64,000 bases of DNA from Nymphaea colorata. Its lineage: Eukaryota > Streptophyta > Magnoliopsida > Nymphaeales > Nymphaeaceae. The notes under the pieces were generated by a model. The model made no database searches. It had not been told where the DNA came from and saw only the letters and a list, made by a program, of their open reading frames with translations. Made by a program: the position numbers and the translations under genes. Below, piece after piece: positions 48,083-60,727 of this stretch; positions within the stretch are counted from its first letter, which is position 1; every line of letters begins with the position of its first letter. The stretch lies in contig NC_045149.1 in the NCBI RefSeq assembly GCF_008831285.2, forward strand, positions 6,315,500 through 6,379,499, in the 5' to 3' direction.

Positions 48083-49125
48083 ATTTGCAATTCAAAAAAA
48101 AAAATCAAAATAGTTGTGCTTTGATAAGCACGTTTGTAACAATTTTCAAACCAACTAAGGGGCATGGTATCCCTTAGGGAAAAGTTTCAAAAATGCATCA
48201 AAATTTTCAAACTCAACCCATGTCTTGAAGACAATTGCAAGGGCATCGTCTTGAAATAGGCAAGAAATTTCACAGACATTGAGGGACTTATGTATAGTAA
48301 TTAATGTTGGTCCCGACAATCGGCATTTGTAAAGGTCTAGCATGAGATGCCATAAGAAAAAGTCTTGTCACCTAAAAGATCTTGGCAAGATGCTAGAAAA
48401 AGCTATCAAGCGAAATGAGTTGAGCAATGAGCTCGGGGTGAGTGTAGTTGTTCCTCTGGTTCAAAGCTCAGCAGGCGCGGGTGGGCATATGACCTATGCT
48501 TACGCCGTGAAGCTAAAAAGCAATCCATGAACATTTTGCTTATATTAAGTCTCCTAAAGCCTTCTGAATTCGAGCAAGTAAGCCCGGGGAGTGTTTTACA
48601 TTTGGTACCCTGAGGCCAACTGGTCTAGGAGTTACCGGCCCAAAGCTTGTTACAAGGGTTCAGAAGAAAGCCCGATAGACTTGATATTACACAAAGCAAA
48701 CTACACAAAACCGCCAAAGCGGTGGAACTCCGTAGTAGCTTTTGGGGTGGTGAGGAATTTCTCCCAAGAGTGAAGGGTGGCTCAAAAAGAAAATCAAAAT
48801 TCAAAAGCAAAAGAGAGTATGTGAAAAACTAAGTAAAAGAAGAGAAAAAGCACTTGCCAATGGTTTAGAAGGCATCGAAGGCAAATTTCTCAAAGCATCA
48901 AATGCAAAAACTTTCACAATTACAAAATTTTTCAACCAACATTAATTCCTCTACAAAGTCTCCAATGAGATGGAGAAAGATCTTCTTATTTCAGGTCTAT
49001 GCCTAGCATTTCCCTCGACCGATGATGGTTCAACATCATTTGAAAAATGGATTTTCCAAACGATTTGCAAAAATTTGGTGCGTGAATCTTTGCTATTAAG
49101 CAAATTATTCAATTTGCTTAACAAC
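48083..49125 (+). other. 3' untranslated region of element 2
   Basis: It is collinear with 35,505-36,549 of element 1, without the long poly(A). No conserved protein is seen. It ends with 'ttaacaac' before the polypurine tract. Confidence 0.75.
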
Positions 49126-49138
49126 AAAGAGGGGCATC
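49126..49138 (+). other. Polypurine tract of element 2
   Basis: AAAGAGGGGCATC directly before LTR3, identical to the other two tracts. Confidence 0.85.
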
Positions 49139-52100
49139 TGTTAACACCCCAAATTTTTCCACATCAAAATTGAAGCAATGTGAAAATTTCACAAAAGAAT
49201 TGTGAAAATTTGCAATTTCAAAGCCAATTTCGAATCTAAAGAACAATTAGATTCAAATCGTGAATTTAACCCGATACACGAATCCCAATGCAGGATTACG
49301 AGTCCAAATTCAATTGCAAATGTCATTTGAAATCCAAATCCAATTGCAAAATGCAAATTTTGACTTAGATCCAAGAATTGGATCTAATTCAGTCTAAAAT
49401 GCTACGTGGGACCCACGTGTGGGCCCCACCTAGCCCGTGTGGTCAAGAGCCCTCCCCAGGGGCCATGCCCCCCTCCATGTCAAAAAAAATAATAAATAAA
49501 TATTTTCTCTCAAATTAATTGAAGAAAAGTCATTTTCAAGAAGAAATAAAGGAGAAACCTAGGAAAAGAGAGACATTTATGTCTCTCTCTCTTCTTTAAC
49601 CAGATCCTCCTTAAAGAAAAAATCATTTCCAAGGAAGCAATTACTAGACTGGTCAAACTCACCTAACCTACTTAATCCAAGTAGGTTTGACCCGGGTGCA
49701 CTCAAATGTGGTGCCAATTCCAGCTAGGTTCGGTCACAATGGGCTCAACATAGTCAAAACGTAAGTCTGTCTCATGATCCAATTAATGGACGAAAATAGA
49801 CTTTGACCGAACCAAACCCACTTTGACTAAACTCAGTCAAAGTACAATTTAGCTCAATTAAGAGTTTTCTTGACTCAAATTTATCAAATTACCTCAAATA
49901 AAGTCAAACTACTTGCAAATGAGCTTTGACTTTGGTCAATTGGTCGAAATTGATCAATTTGGACAATTTTGCCCTTCTGCGGTCAACTTAAGATTAAAAA
50001 GCCTAAAATGGTTTATGAAAGGCAAATAAACATTTGAATTTGTCAAATGCTTGAATCAAATACCAAATTTAAATTGAATTTCTCAAGTGAAAGTTTGATT
50101 CAGTTGAAATCCATTTTCAATCAAGTTTTGGACGAAAATACCCTTTTCGAACCAAATTTGATAAAATTTTTAAATTTTATTAAAATTTAAATTTAATTAT
50201 CATAATTCAATGGCATTTGGAGCTTAGTAACTAGGTTTTAACCTTATAAGCTCGATTTCAAACAAAAAAAAAATAAATAGTACAAAATAAGGGCAAAACC
50301 CTGTGTAAGGGCATTTTCGTCCAAAATTTTGGTCAAAATGGTCACCTAGGTCTGAACCCAAGTTGACCAAACCTAGCCCAGCCCACCTAGCTCGTGGAAA
50401 TGGGCTGAGAAATGGTCAATTAGAGCCTTTAAAGTCTATTTAACTCATTTTACAAGTCCCCAAGGTCTTAAGTAAGTTCCCAAGGTGAGTTAAGAAGGTG
50501 GTTGAACCCACCTCCTCCTCTATATAAACCTCCCCTTGGCCACTAAGGGGGGGACGAAATTTTGGAGCATTCTATCAAATTGCTGCAGCCAAGGAGCTAG
50601 GAGGGAGAAGCCAAGGAAGAGAGAAGAGGTTCGTCCAAGCCCCCTTCCCCTTTTTCTCCCATTCTCTTCTTCACTTTCTTCTATTCTCCCCATTGATTTT
50701 GCTAAGTTAGGGTGCTTAAGTGAACCCTTACTTAGGATTTTCGTGGTGAGAAGCCCTCTTTACCACTCCAAATTCCAGCAAGCAAGCTATTTCTTATTCT
50801 AGCTTTGCTAAGCTTGAATCCACGGTTGGATTCTTGCTTAGGATTGCTTGGGTTAGAAAACAAGTGAAGACGAAAGACAAACATCAAGACCGACCGTAAG
50901 GTAGGTGATCTTAACTCACTTCTCTTCTACTTTAGCTTATTGTTGATTTATTTTAATTCCAACAATTCGTGGGAGGGTTTATTTTCATTTGCTTACGGCT
51001 GGGAATGATGTCCAGCTAAGGGAAACCTACGCTTCAATGTACATGTTAATGCATAATGCATGCATATGTCGGTTTTTCTTAAATATGAACCCAAGTATCA
51101 AATTTCGAAATGGGCCCCAAGGCCACGTCCCTTTCAAAGGAACCAACTTAATACCATTTTGAACTCCCTACCATGAGAGAATCCCACGGTGAGAAAGTGA
51201 TTTTACTACATCACGTATGATGAAAATGCCTATAAGGGATGGATACGTTTTTATGAATGTGATCCACCCTTGCATGGCGAAATGATGGACGAATAAGCTT
51301 GAGTATTGTTTTATTTTCTTTCTTATTCACAGTCATTTTGATTCATGTCTTTCAATTTAATTAATCAAGGGTAGTAGGGAAGATTTGAAACAAGTTCTCA
51401 ATCTTCCTACATAAAAGAACCCAGCCATGAATCATCATGATTCATGAGTCATGCGGTCCCTTGATAAAATTTCATTTTGAAAAGTAAGGTACGTATATGT
51501 ATACATTGTTATATATGTACATATATGCATCCGATTTCTTGTCAAAAATTACATTCCTCCCTTAAAATCAGGTTGGAACATGTTTCCAAACCGATCTTTA
51601 AGGAAATGGGCCATTTTTATTGATTTTTCTAGTGCAAGATTATAAATTACTTTCATTTCATTTTTACTTAATTTCAGCAAACCCATACGTAAGATGTATG
51701 TACGTTGTTGAAATCAGACCATGTTTTATAAGAATTGGTTTAAGAATATCAAAATTTACGTATTTGAAATACCAACCATCCTAGAATTATCCAAAGGAGT
51801 TGATGATTTCATTACTACGAAATCTGGAATTTGAATAGATTTGAAAAACTCATTGTTTCTATCTAAGAAACAAGTCCTTATTGGAATCAATGTCCACAAT
51901 TTTCAGCTATTTAAATCAACACAAGGTCTGATTTTTAGCTATTTTGAGACAAAAGTGGACGTCATCCATGTCTCCCATCCGTTTCAAAGATTGAACTTGA
52001 CATCATTTATATATTTTCATCATTTTGATAATTTTATGTCAAGCCTCAAGCTTATGGACTACATCTCTAATTCATGTGCTTAATCATATAATGAGCACAT

Positions 52101-52961
52101 ATAGAGAAAGTCCTACATTTTAATCAATCTTCATGTATAGATTGTATGACGTGCAATACGGACTTTGAGAGATTATGAGGGAGTGAAGAATGTATGTTTC
52201 ATATGAATGAATCTTGATGGATTATGAGAGAGAGAAGAATGAATGTTCCATATAGTTTCCATTCTCGTTTCATGCATTCACTTTCACTCAAAATCAATGG
52301 CACCACATGCACATTCTCAAGAAATTAAGTGATTCAAATTTAAGTTGCAAAAAGTGACCAAGTCATATTGCAATGAGAATTTGTAAACTTCACTTAACTT
52401 CAAAAGAAAACACAAGCAATGCATTCATAATCTTTTGGCCAAAGTGCATTTGAAAAACAACATGTTTTCTAACAATTTGGAACCTATGTTCTTTCAAAAG
52501 AATGAATTCTACAAATCACATGATTTGACAAAAGAAGAGTTCAAAATCAATTTTTATCATAAGATGATCATCATCATCTAGAGTTCACAACAAAGAACTC
52601 AATTCCAAATCTTCAAAAATCCTCAAGAATTATGTGTTTCAAATAACACCAAAACAAAGGATTTTAAACCAACTTGAAAACCCCCAATATTCAAATTCAT
52701 TTATTCAAAAAAATGAATTTCGGTTCTTGAATCCAAAACCTCAATGCATAAGCATATAGGACTTACATCAATAACTCGTATATGATCCAAATGATCTTTA
52801 GTCCTTGGTCTAATTACTCCTGTTAAAGGCGGCAGGAACGGTTGGACCTCGTACCGACGAGCGGATCCCTTTCTCTTGAAAATTTTCTCAAAACCCCAAT
52901 TTTAATAGAATTTTGCTGACTCGCATTTCGACCTTCTTGAAAAGGGAGTGGGGTGCGAACA
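49139..52961 (+). repeat. LTR3 (3' LTR of element 2)
   Basis: The 3,823-bp repeat starts TGTTAACACCCC and ends GGGGTGCGAACA. The TATA box is at 50,521. Most of it is close to LTR1 and LTR2, but about 51,480-51,860 is clearly more diverged. The 5 bp after it (accgg) do not match the 5 bp before LTR1 (catag), so no target-site duplication brackets the array. Confidence 0.92.
50521..50527 (+). promoter_or_regulatory. TATA box of LTR3
   Basis: CTCTATATAAACC, conserved with LTR1 and LTR2. Confidence 0.65.
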
Positions 52962-53000
52962 ACCGGTAATTATAATCAATTGGGTTAAGTCTATTTGTCA

Positions 53001-53303
53001 TGTTTGGCAGTAAGGGTAATTAAATATGTGTAGATATTAGATATGGATTTTAGATCCATTGAGGGGCAAGATCCAGGAATCCATTATAAATATATGGTAC
53101 TGGCGCCCACAGCCTTACGTTTTTAGAGCAAAATTTTTCTTCCGATTAGAAAGACACTGTTATTTTTTGCTTAAAAGTTGTGGAAGACTCTACCCCGAAC
53201 TGAACACAACGGATTAAAGTATGCTTCCGCTACATGTCATTTGATTTCAATTTCAATGATTCAGTAGGGACAGTTTTATATTTTGCATTGAATTTTTCCA
53301 ACA
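53001..53303 (+). mobile_element. Probable copia-type LTR fragment
   Basis: It starts TGTTTGG and ends CCAACA, the inverted ends usual for copia LTRs, with TATAAATA at 53,085-53,092. Right after it, 53,305-53,320 reads TTAGCATCAGAACCTC, a decayed form of the TGGTATCAGAGCCTC initiator-Met primer site. No matching second LTR or copia protein was found, so only the 5' end of an element remains. Confidence 0.45.
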
Positions 53304-54348
53304 CTTAGCATCAGAACCTCAGCTGTCTTCGGTTGAATTGTTGACACAAGAATTTTTCCGTTTGGAGTTTTGTTTGTTTGTCTATTTGCTTTTCGTATAG
53401 AAGCCAAAGCATGAATTTTGGCTTCATCCTTGAAACCGGGGATTTGTAGTTTTCTTGCTGCAAGTATCCTCATATAAGGACCCTAAACCCCAGGAGGTAC
53501 TTCATTAAATTTCATGCAACTGATCCACATCATAAAGGTTGTCATAGACTTCAACGGAGCGTTTGTTGGTGCGAACAAGATGTCGACGACATTCATTTTG
53601 AGAATACTTTGTCCTCACTTTTCATTTCAATAAACCCACCACAGTGGGGGAAAATGTGGACTCACGTCATGATTATTGACTTCCACCCCACCTCAGAGTG
53701 TGGTCAGTAAAAGTACATGCAACAAGGCGACTTGGACAGGATGGCAGATCCCTGTTCGAACATCGTAAAAACACCCTGCCAACGCCATAAGCTTCGTTAA
53801 CGGTCCATAATAAGCTAACCTGCAGAATAGCTAAGTTGGTCATGGCTAAACAGTAACATTAAATAAGTGCCCACTGGAGAGAGAGAGGTCGGACTTCTGT
53901 GCAACAAACGTATGCCGCATTGACAGATGAAGATACACGTATATAGAAAGTTACCATCTACCACGGTGTTCTAGTGAAGAACCTATTTAGTTACCCATAT
54001 AATAATGGATATATAGAGAGAGAGACAGAGGTTTGAGCAATAAGGTATGCTGCACTTCATATTGATAGATGAGATACAGATATGTACAAAGTTACCATCT
54101 TACTTGGTGTATTAATCAAGTGGTAACCAATTTAGTTACCCATGTTTTCATGTATCAAAATCAGTGCATTCAAGCTTAGATGCCTCAAAAATCAGACTGG
54201 TATTTACCTCACCTCTGAAGTAAAACGAAAACACAGCCATGGGTAAGATGCCAAAAGGACATAATACATAAGAGCCGGAATGAGATGATTATGTGCAATG
54301 GGGTACTCGTTAACAGGTAGTCATTGATTTCTGAGTACGAACCATCTT
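53304..54348. other. Downstream flank of eIF4G, no gene seen
   Basis: It may begin with copia leader sequence. It includes the diverged tandem duplication at 53,893-54,145. The part nearest 54,348 would be the eIF4G 3' untranslated region on the minus strand. A minus-strand frame at 53,276-53,473 has no recognisable domain and I do not call it a gene. Confidence 0.5.
53893..54145. repeat. Diverged two-unit tandem duplication
   Basis: Units near 53,893-54,000 and 54,030-54,145 share '.caa.a..gtatgc.gca', 'gatgagatac', 'aaagttaccatct' and 'atttagttacccat' in the same order, with many differences and different spacers. GA-rich runs precede both. Confidence 0.65.
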
Positions 54349-54679
54349 CTAAATAAAGGAAATGAGCTTTGCCTGCTTTTTGGGATCTGGGGGGAGAAAA
54401 TCCTTCACCCGGATGTCTGTTCTTTTGTGCATTTCATTCAATACATCAGCACCTTTCTCCTTCTTTATGACCTCAAAAACGGTGCCAAGGACATCAGATG
54501 CAATATCAGTTTCCATAAGACAACCAGGCTCCTCACCTCCTTCACGTATCAATCTTGCTACATCAGCTAAAGTAACAATCTCTTCCAAAACTATATTAGC
54601 AAGAATAACACCAAGGAATTCAGATGCTTTAGGTGCATCATACATGGCATCTACCAAGGTAGCAAAAACAAACTCAAAC
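54349..54679 (-). other. EIF4G: eIF4G last exon: end of MA3 and stop codon
   Basis: The exon encodes FEFVFATLVDAMYDAPKASE through VFEVIKKEKGADVL to the C-terminus DIRVKDFLPPDPKKQAKLIS.. and TAG at 54,349-54,351. The PPDP-containing tail is typical of plant eIF4G ends. No HEAT3/W2 domain follows, as expected in plants. Confidence 0.92.
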
Positions 54680-56025
54680 CTGGAAAACAAAAAAAAGCAT
54701 CCCTTAAGTGAATCTTCAATAAAGAAAAAACAAGAAACCATTAAAAACCGTGACAACCCCATGCATGGAAGACCTTGACAATTCTCTCAATTCTCATCTA
54801 TCTCATCGCCTGCCATGGGAAGATGGAGAGTTGCCAAAATCTAATTCCTATATATATGTAAACGGACCACGTCTTGGAACCGATCTTACCACTCTTTTCT
54901 TTTAAGAGTTCTTTTGCAAAACTAATTATTCAGATGTGATCTACATATTTAAGAAACATATAGACAACAAAACAAAAAATTATGTTCTTTTTACATGTAA
55001 AATGAATTTTTGAAGCCAACAAATTCAAACCATTTAATTTAAAACTTGCAAAATCATATACACATTAAAAATCATTTTTCATGTAAAGATCACATCCACA
55101 AAATAAATTAAAGAAAAAAATGAGTAGAACATGTTAAAAGTGAAAGCTGTGGAGACTCTCTCTCTCTCCCTCCCCCCACACACACAGAGTTGTGCAGTCG
55201 TGCAGGTTCTGGAAATCCAGGACAAAATAATGCTATGAGCACCATAATTCAGTGGCTCCAACAATCGTGTCTGCCATCTGAAAGCAACAGGTAGGGATTG
55301 CACCACAAACAAGCCAGATTCATAAAGGACTTGTGCCAAAAAATAACTCAGGCAAGGCCAAGCCAAAACTATCATGACTTGAATAGAGAAAACAGGTCAT
55401 ACTTCTTGAGACAAAAATACATAACAGAGTTGAAAAATAGTCAACATACCCCTTAATAATCTGTTCTTGACTTAGCAATTTGTTCCTTGATCTGTGAAGA
55501 AACGTAAGAAGTTTGGCTAGTTCATCCCTCTCCCTGTCTTTTCTTTCAAAAGAATCGGTCACCCAAAGTGAAACCATGGTTGGGTAGAAATATGGGGCAT
55601 TTAGTTCTTTTACACAACTAGCAACTTCTTCCTCATCATTTGCACTGCAAAGGCAAAAAAAAAAAAAAAACAAGAAGCAAGGTTACACTAGAACCAATAT
55701 AAAAGGTATACCAGAACTTTTTAGCTTTTACCTCAAAAGTGTGGTGTCCAAATATTCAATTATTATTGTATACTATATTGCACATGGCGAAGATTTTTTA
55801 TTTCCTTTTTTTTTTCTAGCATAAAATGTGGTACGTTATGAACACCGATCAGTCAATCGGCACTCCACACAGCCCTTACTCAGTTCACATATTTTATGAA
55901 CTCTATGATTTTGGCAATCCAATATTTATAGCTCTCCAGCTATGTTACATAGGTATGGGTACGGGTATGGACCACCATTTTCAAAAAATTTGGGTGTGGG
56001 GGTACGGCCGTACACACATGCAGAC

Positions 56026-56073
<48 letters not shown>

Positions 56074-57308
56074 AATTTCAAAATGAATAACATATTCATA
56101 AATCATGATCCAAAATACAGTATGGAAGTAATTAACATACAAATATATCAATTTTGTTGATTCTCCGTCGCATCATCAAGATTAGAAGGAGCAACAGGTC
56201 ACGCTTTTAAGATATATTGACATCGCTATGGTTATGGCTCACACTATTATCGAAGAGTCAAGTTATAGAGAAGGGATGGATTTTCGAAACATTGTATGGA
56301 AGATTTCAAATGAAAAGTTGTAAAGAACTATGTACATGAAAGGTTTAGAGTGAAAAAGAAAAAAGGAAAAGAGAGGGGGATTTTTAATTTTCAACTCAAA
56401 ACTGGATAACTTTGGACTCGGTCAAAGTTGGCCGAGTCCGAAAATAGACAAAAATGATCCCGAGTACGTTGACCGTACCCGGTGCTGCGTTGACCGCACC
56501 TTTGCCGTTCCCAGGGCCGTACCCGTACTCGTACCGTGCGGGTACTCCTCTTAATGACATAGCTCTCCAGCTGACTTTTTAATATCAGACTTCACAGATG
56601 AACTTGGAAGGTCCAAATTTATATGTTAAAAAGAAAAAAACACGAATTGAAATCTGAAGACTGAATTTTTTATATCAGGATTGAGACTTCAGATGCCTAA
56701 AGTTATCAAGAAATATGGGCTCATCAAGTTTAACCTGTCTATCAGATTCAGTTGATTTTATTTTTCAGACCTAAAAGTGTTCATTGACAGAGACAGACTT
56801 TCAAAAACTTCCTCCAATCCAACTGAACTAGTAAGACAACAAAAAATAGTGGAGTGTTGAATTCACTTGTAATATATGTATATGTGTGTGTGTGTGTTTG
56901 TGGCTTTATGCATTTGTGCATAGTAAAAGGTACAATTATAATTAATATTTTATTGTATTTTGAATATTTATATCTTGTTTTAGGTTTGGTAACTCGGGGT
57001 GGGCATCGGGTCGGCCCCGCCAGGGAAGAACCGAAAGTCAGGCCTGGGCCTGATACCCGAAACCCAGGCCCAGCCCAGCCCGGTTATGATAAAAAACTAT
57101 TTTTTTTTAATATAAAATAAATTTCTTCTGAATATAAAATATATATTACTATAATAAAACCTAATTTTAAAATTTAATCAGGCCAATCCAGGCCCCTCCA
57201 TCGGGCTTGGGCCGGTTTTTCGGGCCCGTACCAGGCCCCGGCCCCTGCCGGTGGCTCGGCTCGGTGCCCACTCCTATTGGTAGCTGCTTGTGATATGTGT
57301 GTACATAA

Positions 57309-57349
<41 letters not shown>

Positions 57350-60300
57350 GCAAGGTGGGAGAGAGAGAAAGATCTTCCTAATATTTTCTTTTGTGCATTC
57401 AAATTATAATGGAGCACAGTTTTATACTACGTTGTTTAAAAGCATTAGATGAAACCTAGAGTCTAAGCTGGACTAAAACTAATAAAGTGAAACGCCAAAT
57501 ATTATTATATATAATCAGACATGTAAACACATAGACAGTTACATAACCATCAATAAAATAATACAGAATATTCAAATATATATATATATATAGAGACACA
57601 CACCCCCCCCCCCACCCCAACCACACACACACATATATATGTAGACACGAGTGTTGTCAATACTCAAAAACATTAGGTGTAGGAAGTTAGACAAGCATAG
57701 AGCCTAAGCAAGATTCATACACAGTAAGCAGACAAACCTCCAAAGGAAAACCAATAAAATGTGATATTAATTGTAAAAATTAAGACAAATTTACAGAAAA
57801 GGGTCAAGAGGCACCTATATATGGACAAATAACAAATTACTGCTCAAATTCTAAAAGTTAACAAATGGGGTACTAAACTTTTGAGAGGAATTCTCAAAAA
57901 GATGCCTTCTAAAAGAAACTAATTTTTATATAAATAACAAAATAGCCTCCTTAGGGCCCGTTTGATGGCTGGAAAAGAACTGTAGCGGAGGAGATAAAAT
58001 TCAAATTTTTAAAATTTTTTCTCCTCCATCAAACGCAGAAATTTTTTTTTTTTTTACAGTTAAAGGTGGAAACGAAAAATTATTTCCGAAAAAAAATTTC
58101 CAGCCAGAAGGGTGGAAAAATTTTTCGAGAAATTTTTTTTGACCGTTACGAGGAAGAAGGGATGCAGAGGAAGGAGGGAGGAGGAAAAAAGGAGGGAGAA
58201 GGAGGGAGGAGGAAGAAGGGAAAGAGGGCGGAGGAAAAAGGGAGGCGGAAAAGGGAGGAAGGGAAGGGAGGCAGAGGAAGAGGGAGGAGGAAGAAGGGAA
58301 AGAGGGCGGAGGAAGAAGGGAGGCAAAAAAAGGAGGAAGGGAAGGGAGGCGAAGGAAGAGGGAGGAGGAAGAAACAGGAAGGGAAGGGACACGGAGGAAG
58401 AAGGGAAAGAGGGCGGAAGAAGAAGGGAGGCGGAAAAAGGAGGAAGGGAAGGGAGGCAGAGGAAGAGGGAGGAGGAAGGGAAGGGACGCGGAGGAAGAGG
58501 GAGGAGGAAGAAGGGAGGGAGGGAGGAGGAGGCGGAGGAAGAGGGAGGAGGAGGCGGAGGAAGAAGGAAGAAAAGGAAGGAGGAGGAAAAAGAAGGGCTT
58601 ACCGTGGGAATTTGTTCCTCCTTCCCTTCCTCCTCCTCCCTCCCTTCCCTTCCCTTCTTCCTCCTCCTTCTTCCTCCTTCGCTCCCTTCTTCCTCCTCCC
58701 TCCTTCCCTTCTTCCTCTTTCTTCCTCACCATTTCCACCAAACGAAGAAATTTCTTTTCCAGAAAAATAAATCCAAGTTAACAAACACAAGGTGGTTTTG
58801 GAAATACAAAATTTTATTTCTCATTCACCAATTCCAGAAATTTATTTCTGAAAATTTTTTTCCGTTTCCATATTTCCAGCCATCAAACGGGCCCTAAAAA
58901 GACAAAATGTTTCTTGTCAACCAGGGAAGGGATGGTCCTCCCTAAGAGGTACCTTTGTCATTTTCTTTTGAAAGTTGAGTGCCTATTGGTTAATTTTTAG
59001 AGATTGAGCGGTGATTTGTTATTTGCCCAAACCTTAAGTGTCCCTTTGTAATTTTTTCAAAATTAAACTGACACTGAAAGTGTTTCTCATTGAAAAACCT
59101 ATAACAGTCAACTTAGTTATAATAGCACAATTAAAATGCACGAGAATAGAAACACATCAAACATTTCATAGCATGATAATACACATAAGTTCATAACTAA
59201 AAGTTTGAAAGCAAATTTAATGAGGTTGAACTAAAGTTTACAAGTTAACTAGCAAAATAAAAGCTTAAACATAAATATCAATGTTTTTCAATGTCACAGA
59301 ACATGCAATATTTAACCAGCTAAAATTTTAATCTTAATTTATAAAACTGAAATCTTAAAAGAAATTTTAAAATTACTAAAGTAATTAAAAAAAGAAAAGA
59401 GGGAACATAAATCCTCAACATAATCATAGCTCATGTTAACATTCCTTGCCATGAAATTGTCACCTATTATGAATTTTAATAAACAAGGAAAAATTATGAA
59501 GAAAATAATACAAATATATATGTGAGGTAAAAACTTAAAATAACATCAATTATTCAAGGCACAATACTATATGAATTGCAACTGTAACTATAACTGTATG
59601 TCTGCATGTACACACAGATATACTGCTAATGCAAAATCACATGCAAAACAAAAAATGAGAAAACTGTGAAAAAAAACAAAAAAAAAAAAACATGCCATAG
59701 AAAAAGAAGAAAAGAAAAAGGAACAAATGTATAGGTCATCAATGAAAAAGGGTGTAGGCTATTGAGCACCTAGGTGAGCCTATGTGTCCTATGTGATGTC
59801 ATCGGGGCTTTCAAATGGTACGTCGCCTAAGAAAACCTAACCTAGGTGATCAGCCAACACTGGGAACCTAGGCAAGCCTTTGATGATAGGTTTTATCATA
59901 ACAATGCTAACATGAATGGCTCTGATTATGTTAAGGATTTTATGCTTCTTTATCTTCCTAAACTAGATCAAGTAATTTAGGTCTCGTCAAATCTTCTAAA
60001 TGTTTTTTTATTGGAGGTATAACAGTTTGTATTTAGGATATTAGAAAATTTGCATGCTCTATAACATTGACAAGTATCAATGTTTGTTTCTTGTATGCTA
60101 TATAATAATTATAGTTGTTGAACTTCATCAAATTTCATGTTTTAAACTTTTAATCATGTTTCGTATCATGTTATAGATTGCTCAATGTGTTTAGCATTTT
60201 TGTGTGTTTTCTTATTTTGCTGCTATAAATTGATAATCATATGGTTCTTACTGAGAAACGCTTTTGTTTCCTTCTTAATTTCAATAATCAATATCACATT

Positions 60301-60682
60301 TATCGGTCTGATCGTTTTTGTTTTTCTTTTTTCTTTTTTTTTTTTTGCAGAGCCATATCTCCTGCCTAATCACACCTATGCTCTAGGCTCAACCCACTTC
60401 TAGGTTGCGCCAAGTCCTTGTGACAACAAATGCTTCAACACAAGATCATAAATAGGGAATTGGGATCCAGGAGCAACATAAGAAGCAGATACACAAAAAA
60501 TTTGAAGAAAAAAGTTAATTAGGAACATCTGAGAAATGAATTAAACATTTTTATTCTAGAACTACATAACCTTTTAAGAAAGTATACAAGATATAATGCT
60601 ATTCACAGAATCTTTAATCGAATCGAGTTGATAACTACATATTATCTAGCAAATCGTAGGTCAAAATTTATTCCTATGGTAA

Positions 60683-60727
<45 letters not shown>

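Larger units (their letters stand above)
36563..52961 (+). mobile_element. Tat/Ogre-lineage Ty3/gypsy element 2 (LTR2 to LTR3)
   Basis: The order is LTR2, gap, ORF1 remnant, gag, protease, RT, RNase H, archaeal-type RNase H, integrase, untranslated region, polypurine tract and LTR3. It is closely similar to element 1 over the whole coding part. Pol contains no nonsense substitution. The frame breaks are almost all single-base losses in homopolymers. It keeps an upstream ORF1 that element 1 lacks. Confidence 0.92.

Noticed and set aside
58001-58897. Long open frames (over 230 codons) on both strands rich in Glu/Arg/Gly or Ser/Pro/Leu
   Set aside because: They are translations of a G/A-only and C/T-only repeat inside an inverted-repeat element. 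Mirror frames are open on both strands, so they carry no coding evidence.
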